From an uncultured beta proteobacterium (lineage in GTDB: Bacteria > Pseudomonadota > Gammaproteobacteria > Burkholderiales > Rhodocyclaceae), in contig CAIZHL010000186.1 in the NCBI GenBank assembly GCA_903932755.1, forward strand, positions 1-10,391: 10,391 bases of DNA, given 5' to 3'. The translations under genes and the position numbers were made by a program. The notes beneath the pieces were generated by a model that saw only the letters and a program-made list of their open reading frames with translations, was not told where the DNA came from and ran no database searches. Shown piece by piece: positions 6,107 to 10,391 of the stretch (positions are counted from its first letter, which is position 1; every line of letters starts with the position of its first letter).

Positions 6107-8410
6107 TCAGGCGTTCAGCGCAAGTTGCGCCGCGCGCTCGAGATTGCGCTCCAACTGGACCTTGCCGCCCTGGTACTGCTTCGGCCACGGCATTTCCTTG
6201 TAGCCCTGCTCGGCCGCTGCGTGCAGCGTCCATGCCGGATCGGCCAGATGCGGCCGGGCCAGCGCGCAAAGGTCGGCACGGCCGGATGCGATGATGGTAT
6301 TGACGTGGTCGGCCTCGAAAATGTTGCCCACCGCGATGGTCGGCACATCCAGTTCGTTGCGGATCTGGTCGGAAAACGGGACCTGGAACATCCGGCCGTA
6401 AACCGGCGCCTCTTCCTTGCTGACCTGGCCCGACGAGACGTGGATGATGTCGGCACCGGCCGCCTTGAACAACCCGGCCACGGCCACCGAATCATCCGGC
6501 GTGATGCCGCCTGCCACCCAGTCGTGGGCGGAGATGCGCACCGACATGGGCTTGTCTTGCGGCCAGGCCTCGCGCATGGCCTGGAAAACTTCCAGCGGAA
6601 AACGGCAGCGGTTCTCCAGACTGCCGCCATACTCGTCCTGGCGGTGGTTGGTCAGCGGCGAAATGAAGGACGACATCAAATAGCCGTGGGCGGCATGGAA
6701 CTCCACCATGTCAAAGTCGGCGCTGGCGGCACGGCGGGTGGCGGCGACAAACTCGGCCTTGATGCGATCCATGTCGGCGCGATCCATCGCCTTCGGGGTT
6801 TGCGAGACGCCGGGGATGTAGGGCAGCGGCGACGGCGCCAGGAGTGGCCAGCCACCGGATTGCAGCGGCTGGTCGATGGCGTCCCATGCCAGGCGCGTCG
6901 AACCCTTGCGGCCGGCATGTCCGATCTGCAGCGAAACTTTGACATTGCCGTTGGCGTGGATGTAGCCGACGATGCGCTTCCAGCCCGCCTGCTGCGCGTC
7001 GCTCCAGATGCCGGTGCAGCCCGGCGTGATGCGCGCATCGGGCGCAACGCAGGTCATCTCGGTGACGATCAGCCCGGCGCCGCCCATGCCGCGGCTGCCG
7101 TAGTGAACCAGGTGGAAATCGGTCGGCATGCCTTCCTCGGCCGAGTAGGTACACATCGGCGAGATCACGACGCGGTTGGCCAGGCTCATGCCACGCAGGC
7201 GGAAGGGCGTGAACATCGGCGGCACCGGTGTCGCGCCGGGCGCCGTCGGCACGCCGCACTTCGCGGCAAACCAGCGGTCGAAATCGTCGGTGTAGGACTG
7301 GTCGCGCAACTTTTGGTTGGCATGGCCGACGCGCTGGCTACCGGTAAGCACGGCAAAGGCGAACTGCTCCGGCTCCATATCGACATAGCGATCGACCTCC
7401 TCGAACCAGGTCATGCGATTGCGCGCCGCGCTTTGCAGCTTGAGCGCCTCGATCTCGCGCTCGGACTGGTAGCGCGCGAGGCGGCTCGGCACATCGCCTT
7501 CGGTGCTGTTCAAGACCTGCACCAGGGCCCGGGCATCTTCCATTGCCAGCTTGGTACCGGAACCGATGGTGAAATGAGCCGTATGCGCGGCGTCACCCAG
7601 CAGCACGATGTTGTCCTTGAACCAGCGCTCGCAAAGCACGCGGTTGAACTTGATCCAGACCGCCGAACCGCGCAGGTGGCGCGCGTTGGAAATCAGCCGG
7701 GCGCCGTCGAGCATGTCGGCGAAGAGTTCCTCGCAGAAGGCGATCGACTGGTCCGGGTCCATCTTGTCGATTCCGGCCTTGAGCCAGACATCCTCCGGCG
7801 TCTCGACAATGAAAGTCGCCCATTCCTCGTTGAACTGGTAGGCGTGCAGGTTGAACCAGCCCCAGGGCGTCTCCTTGAAGCCGAAGGTGAAGGCGTTCAG
7901 TTTCTTCTTGACGCCGAGCCAGATGAATCGGCACTTGCGCACGTCGATGCGCGGATTGAAATGGTCGGCGTACTTGCCGCGCGTGGTCGAGTTGACGCCG
8001 TCGGCGCCGATGACCAGGTCGTATTCACGCGAATAGTCGTCCGGGTCCTTGAATTCGGTCTCGAACTTCAGATGCACGCCGAGTTCTTTGGCCCGCGCCT
8101 GGAATATCTGCAGCAGCTTGAGGCGACCGATGCCGCAAAAACCGTGGCCGCCGGAAACCATCCGCCTTCCCTTGAAGAAGACGTCGACATCGTCCCAGTG
8201 ATGGAAATTGCGTTCGATTTCGGCCACCACCTGCGGATCGTCTTCGCGGAAGCCATCCATGGTCTTGTCCGAAAACACGATGCCCCAGCCGAAGGTGCTG
8301 TCGGCCTGGTTGCGTTCGATCACGGTGATGTCGCTGGCCGGATTGGCCTTCTTCATCAGGATCGAGAAATACAAGCCTGCGGGGCCTCCGCCCAGGCACA
8401 CGATACGCAT
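6107..8410 (-). CDS. Bifunctional aryl-CoA monooxygenase/reductase (2-aminobenzoyl-CoA or salicylyl-CoA type)
   Basis: A 767-residue fusion of two flavoenzymes. Residues 1 to about 365 form a class A FAD monooxygenase: GGGPAG at 7-12, IGADGVNS at 134-141, and [14 protein letters not shown] at 272-285. Residues from about 398 form a YqjM-like old yellow enzyme: [12 protein letters not shown] at 412-423 (Cys420 like the regulatory Cys of YqjM), QIGHAGRK at 495-502, HAAHGYL at 572-578, and phosphate-binding SGRAD at 709-713. This architecture matches 2-aminobenzoyl-CoA monooxygenase/reductase of Azoarcus evansii, which hydroxylates C5 and reduces the ring to a 5-oxocyclohexene carboxyl-CoA. Automated systems usually call it salicylyl-CoA 5-hydroxylase/oxidoreductase. 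The RidA-like neighbour favours the amino substrate. It is first in its operon, with AAGGAG (8422-8417) 6 bases ahead of the ATG. Confidence 0.94.
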   Translation of the reverse strand: MRIVCLGGGPAGLYFSILMKKANPASDITVIERNQADSTFGWGIVFSDKTMDGFREDDPQVVAEIERNFHHWDDVDVFFKGRRMVSGGHGFCGIGRLKLLQIFQARAKELGVHLKFETEFKDPDDYSREYDLVIGADGVNSTTRGKYADHFNPRIDVRKCRFIWLGVKKKLNAFTFGFKETPWGWFNLHAYQFNEEWATFIVETPEDVWLKAGIDKMDPDQSIAFCEELFADMLDGARLISNARHLRGSAVWIKFNRVLCERWFKDNIVLLGDAAHTAHFTIGSGTKLAMEDARALVQVLNSTEGDVPSRLARYQSEREIEALKLQSAARNRMTWFEEVDRYVDMEPEQFAFAVLTGSQRVGHANQKLRDQSYTDDFDRWFAAKCGVPTAPGATPVPPMFTPFRLRGMSLANRVVISPMCTYSAEEGMPTDFHLVHYGSRGMGGAGLIVTEMTCVAPDARITPGCTGIWSDAQQAGWKRIVGYIHANGNVKVSLQIGHAGRKGSTRLAWDAIDQPLQSGGWPLLAPSPLPYIPGVSQTPKAMDRADMDRIKAEFVAATRRAASADFDMVEFHAAHGYLMSSFISPLTNHRQDEYGGSLENRCRFPLEVFQAMREAWPQDKPMSVRISAHDWVAGGITPDDSVAVAGLFKAAGADIIHVSSGQVSKEEAPVYGRMFQVPFSDQIRNELDVPTIAVGNIFEADHVNTIIASGRADLCALARPHLADPAWTLHAAAEQGYKEMPWPKQYQGGKVQLERNLERAAQLALNA

Positions 8411-8416
8411 TGCAGT

Positions 8417-8422
8417 CTCCTT
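8417..8422 (-). promoter_or_regulatory. Ribosome binding site of the aryl-CoA monooxygenase/reductase gene
   Basis: AAGGAG on the minus strand, 6 bases before the ATG at 8410. It is a near-ideal Shine-Dalgarno sequence and supports the GGGPAG-proximal start. Confidence 0.8.
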
Positions 8423-8450
8423 GCTCAGCCGATTTATATAACTTCGTTTT

Positions 8451-8480
8451 ATTTTAGGTCTAAACTATTTTCGATGTCAA
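8451..8480 (-). promoter_or_regulatory. Sigma70-like promoter of the leftward catabolic operon
   Basis: On the minus strand there is a perfect -35 TTGACA (8480-8475), an 18-base spacer and a -10 TAAAAT (8456-8451). It sits in an AT-rich pocket unlike the GC-rich surroundings. Transcription would begin near 8444, giving a leader of about 35 bases before the ATG at 8410. It is the only strong promoter match I see for the whole leftward gene run. Confidence 0.7.
8453..8464. promoter_or_regulatory. Possible operator palindrome over the -10 region
   Basis: TTTAG-GT-CTAAA is a perfect 5-base inverted repeat around a 2-base centre. It overlaps the -10 box and spacer of the catabolic promoter, where a repressor would block RNA polymerase. 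Short AT-rich palindromes like this are typical of MarR- or TetR-type operators, but no regulator gene is in the window. The palindrome is seen; the role is inferred. Confidence 0.35.
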
Positions 8481-8537
8481 GTCTTGCCGAATCCTAGCGC
8501 CAAACGGGGCAGCCCGACGGCAACCCATAGGCCCGAC

Positions 8538-8552
8538 GCATCGTCCCGATGC
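8538..8552. promoter_or_regulatory. Inverted repeat upstream of rfbB, possible operator
   Basis: GCATCG-TCC-CGATGC is a perfect 6-base inverted repeat with a 3-base centre. It covers the position where the -35 of the proposed rfbB promoter should be. It is followed by CCCGATTTT, so it faintly resembles a rightward terminator, but no rightward gene lies upstream. An operator or structural role is possible and unproven. Confidence 0.3.
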
Positions 8553-8573
8553 CCGATTTTCATCGAATACAAT
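8545..8573 (+). promoter_or_regulatory. Weak candidate promoter of rfbBA
   Basis: A good -10, TACAAT, lies at 8568-8573, about 57 bases before the rfbB ATG. With a 17-base spacer the -35 position (8545-8550) reads CCCGAT, a poor match, so activation or another sigma factor may be needed. The leader from about 8580 has no Shine-Dalgarno sequence before the ATG. I see nothing else supportable in the rest of the 219-base divergent region. Confidence 0.35.
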
Positions 8574-8629
8574 AGCGCCTCGCGATTGCTCCCTCAGGCG
8601 CAAACCTTCCCTTTCATTCCTGACCCGAC

Positions 8630-9697
8630 ATGAAAACCCTATTCGTTACCGGCGGCGCCGGCTTCATCGGCTCGGCACTGATTCGCCTGCTGATCGCCGA
8701 AAGCGACTGGCGAATTGTCAACATCGACAAGCTGACCTACGCCGGCAATCTTGAATCACTCGCCGGGCTGGCAGATCCCGGTCGCCACGTATTCAGCCGT
8801 ACCGACATCTGCGACCGGGCGACCCTGGACGCATTGTTCACCGAGCATCGGCCGGCCGGCGTGATCCACCTCGCTGCCGAGTCGCATGTCGACCGCTCGA
8901 TCCACGGCCCCGGCGACTTCATCGAGACCAACATCAAGGGCACCTACACCCTGCTCGAAGCGGCACGCGCCTACTGGTCCGGGCTCGAAGCGGGGGCAAA
9001 AGGCAGCTTTCGCTTCCACCATGTGTCCACCGACGAGGTTTTCGGTTCCTTGGGCGACTCCGGCCTCTTCCTCGAAACCAGTCCCTACCAGCCGAACTCG
9101 CCCTACTCCGCATCCAAGGCCGCCTCCGACCACCTGGTGCGCGCCTGGCACCACACCTACGGCTTGCCGACGGTGATGACCAACTGTTCGAACAACTACG
9201 GGCCGTGCCAGTTCCCGGAAAAGCTGATCCCGCTGATGATCCACAACGCGGTGTCGGACAAGCCGCTGCCCATCTACGGCAAAGGCGACAACGTGCGCGA
9301 CTGGCTTTACGTCGATGACCACGCCCGCGCCCTGCGCCTGGTATTCGAGTGCGGCGTAGTCGGCGAGACCTACAACATCGGCGGCCACAACGAGAAAACC
9401 AACCTCGAAGTGGTAGACACCCTCTGCGCCCTGCTTGACGAAATGCGTCCGCGCGCCGACTGCCGCGGCTATCACGAACAGAAGATTTCGGTAGCAGACC
9501 GTCCCGGCCACGACAAGCGCTATGCGATCGACGCCGGCAAGATCGAACGGGAACTGGGCTGGGCCCCGCAGGAAAGCTTCGAGACCGGCATGCGCAAGAC
9601 CGTGCAGTGGTACCTGGAGAATCCGGCCTGGGTCGCCCACGTCGTCTCCGGCGAATACCGGCAGTGGATGGACCGCAACTACGGAGGCCGTACATGA
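8630..9697 (+). CDS. rfbB: dTDP-glucose 4,6-dehydratase
   Basis: Second enzyme of the dTDP-L-rhamnose pathway (RfbB/RmlB). It converts dTDP-glucose to dTDP-4-keto-6-deoxyglucose in the cytoplasm with bound NAD. The 355-residue extended short-chain dehydrogenase has the Rossmann motif TGGAGFIG at 7-14, [11 protein letters not shown] at 81-91, the catalytic STDEVFG segment (Thr134, Asp135, Glu136) at 133-139, and the YxxxK pair as YSASK (Tyr159, Lys163). Length and motifs are fully normal. The start [14 protein letters not shown] is the family standard, although the preceding bases (cctgacccgac) contain no ribosome site. Its stop overlaps the rfbA start by 4 bases. The product serves O-antigen or other surface polysaccharide assembly. 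Confidence 0.97.
   Translation: MKTLFVTGGAGFIGSALIRLLIAESDWRIVNIDKLTYAGNLESLAGLADPGRHVFSRTDICDRATLDALFTEHRPAGVIHLAAESHVDRSIHGPGDFIETNIKGTYTLLEAARAYWSGLEAGAKGSFRFHHVSTDEVFGSLGDSGLFLETSPYQPNSPYSASKAASDHLVRAWHHTYGLPTVMTNCSNNYGPCQFPEKLIPLMIHNAVSDKPLPIYGKGDNVRDWLYVDDHARALRLVFECGVVGETYNIGGHNEKTNLEVVDTLCALLDEMRPRADCRGYHEQKISVADRPGHDKRYAIDAGKIERELGWAPQESFETGMRKTVQWYLENPAWVAHVVSGEYRQWMDRNYGGRT
9683..9687 (+). promoter_or_regulatory. Ribosome binding site of rfbA
   Basis: GGAGG inside the end of rfbB, 6 bases before the rfbA ATG at 9694. It fixes the start and supports coupled translation. Confidence 0.75.
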
Positions 9698-10391
9698 GCC
9701 CCATCAACGGAACAAAGACCACCCGCGGCATCATCCTCGCCGGCGGGTCGGGCACGCGCCTGCATCCGGTCACGCTGGCCGTCTCCAAGCAGCTCTTGCC
9801 GATCTACGACAAGCCGATGATCTACTACCCGCTGACCACGCTGATGCTGGCCGGCATCCGCGAGATCCTGCTGATCTCGACGCCGGCGGACACTCCGCGC
9901 TTCGAGCAGTTGCTGGGCGACGGCTCGCAATGGGGGATCGAAATCAGCTACGCGGTGCAGCCCAGCCCTGACGGACTGGCGCAGGCCTTCATCATCGGCC
10001 GCGATTTCGTCGGCGACCACCCGTCGGCGCTGGTGCTCGGCGACAACCTGTTTTACGGCCACGACTTTGCCGCCCAGTTGCAGCGTGCCGCCGGGTCAAC
10101 GCCGGAAGTCGGCGTCGGCGCCACGGTGTTCGCGTATGCGGTGAGCGACCCGGAACGCTACGGCGTGGTCGAGTTCGACGCGACGGGGCGCGCCGTCAGC
10201 ATCGAGGAAAAGCCGAAGGCGCCGAAGTCGCGCTATGCCGTGACCGGGCTCTACTTCTACGACCGGCAGGTCTGCGACTTCGCGGCCAATCTGAAACCAT
10301 CGCCGCGCGGCGAACTCGAAATCACCGACCTCAACCGCATCTACCTCGAAAAAGGCCAGCTCAAGGTCGAGATCATGGGCCGCGGCATGGC
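9694..10391 (+). CDS. rfbA: Glucose-1-phosphate thymidylyltransferase, N-terminal part (runs off right edge)
   Basis: First enzyme of dTDP-rhamnose synthesis (RfbA/RmlA), making dTDP-glucose from dTTP and glucose-1-phosphate. 232 complete codons are visible of about 290 usual. The nucleotide-binding motif [13 protein letters not shown] is at 15-27, [17 protein letters not shown] is at 31-47, the metal-binding Asp is in LGDNLFYG (GDN at 116-118), and [20 protein letters not shown] is at 171-190. The visible sequence ends at IMGRGMA, just where the family continues with a WLDTGTH-like segment. An N-terminal extension of about 10 residues precedes the core, but the ribosome site supports this start. 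It is translationally coupled to rfbB through ATGA at 9694-9697. rfbC and rfbD probably follow outside the window. Confidence 0.96.
   Translation, partial: MSPINGTKTTRGIILAGGSGTRLHPVTLAVSKQLLPIYDKPMIYYPLTTLMLAGIREILLISTPADTPRFEQLLGDGSQWGIEISYAVQPSPDGLAQAFIIGRDFVGDHPSALVLGDNLFYGHDFAAQLQRAAGSTPEVGVGATVFAYAVSDPERYGVVEFDATGRAVSIEEKPKAPKSRYAVTGLYFYDRQVCDFAANLKPSPRGELEITDLNRIYLEKGQLKVEIMGRGM

Noticed and set aside
6125..8497. A 790-codon open frame on the plus strand covering the whole aryl-CoA monooxygenase/reductase gene in antisense.
   Set aside because: It mirrors a gene with clear homology, is rich in His/Arg/Gly/Ala with no recognisable domain, and is the kind of frame that GC-rich codon use leaves open on the opposite strand.
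8538..8560. Hairpin followed by TTTT upstream of rfbB as a rho-independent terminator.
   Set aside because: The T-run is short and separated from the stem, and no rightward gene lies upstream to be terminated.

Overview
The window is ordinary-looking chromosome from a GC-rich (about 60% or more by eye) proteobacterium. The closest fit is a betaproteobacterium of the Rhodocyclales/Azoarcus type. This rests on protein similarity recalled from memory and on the pairing of a CoA-thioester aromatic pathway with a trpS / M50 protease / yciO / rnm housekeeping block. No tRNA, rRNA, CRISPR array, insertion sequence or phage gene is visible.

Layout: nine genes run leftward from about 8410 to the left edge. 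Upstream (right) to downstream (left) they are: a 767-residue flavin monooxygenase fused to an old-yellow-enzyme reductase (8410-6107), a variant crotonase (6061-5207), an acyl-CoA dehydrogenase (5210-4017), a RidA-like protein (4020-3565), an alpha/beta hydrolase (3517-2639), the PHP-family nuclease/phosphatase Rnm (2642-1803), YciO (1719-1093), a site-2-protease-like M50 membrane protein (1065-421) and the start of trpS (419 to edge). Many junctions overlap by 4 bases or are almost touching, and no terminator is visible between them. To the right, rfbB and rfbA (8630 to edge, plus strand) begin a dTDP-rhamnose operon. A 219-base divergent region lies between the two groups and carries a strong sigma70-like promoter for the leftward genes.

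How the genes work together: the first four leftward genes look like an aerobic aryl-CoA ring-dearomatisation pathway. The fusion enzyme would hydroxylate and then reduce a CoA-activated aromatic acid. The crotonase and acyl-CoA dehydrogenase would carry on in beta-oxidation style. The RidA-like protein suggests an enamine or imine intermediate, which favours 2-aminobenzoyl-CoA (from anthranilate) over the salicylyl-CoA that automated annotation usually names. The CoA ligase and regulator needed for this pathway are not in the window. The next genes (rnm, yciO, M50, trpS) are housekeeping genes for RNA processing, a TsaC-like protein of unclear role, membrane proteolysis and tryptophan charging. 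rfbBA feeds cell-surface polysaccharide synthesis.

Nothing here is clearly a new system. The points most worth checking are the substrate of the fusion enzyme, the non-canonical active sites of the crotonase and RidA-like proteins, the palindrome in the catabolic promoter, and two interleaved inverted repeats ahead of yciO.
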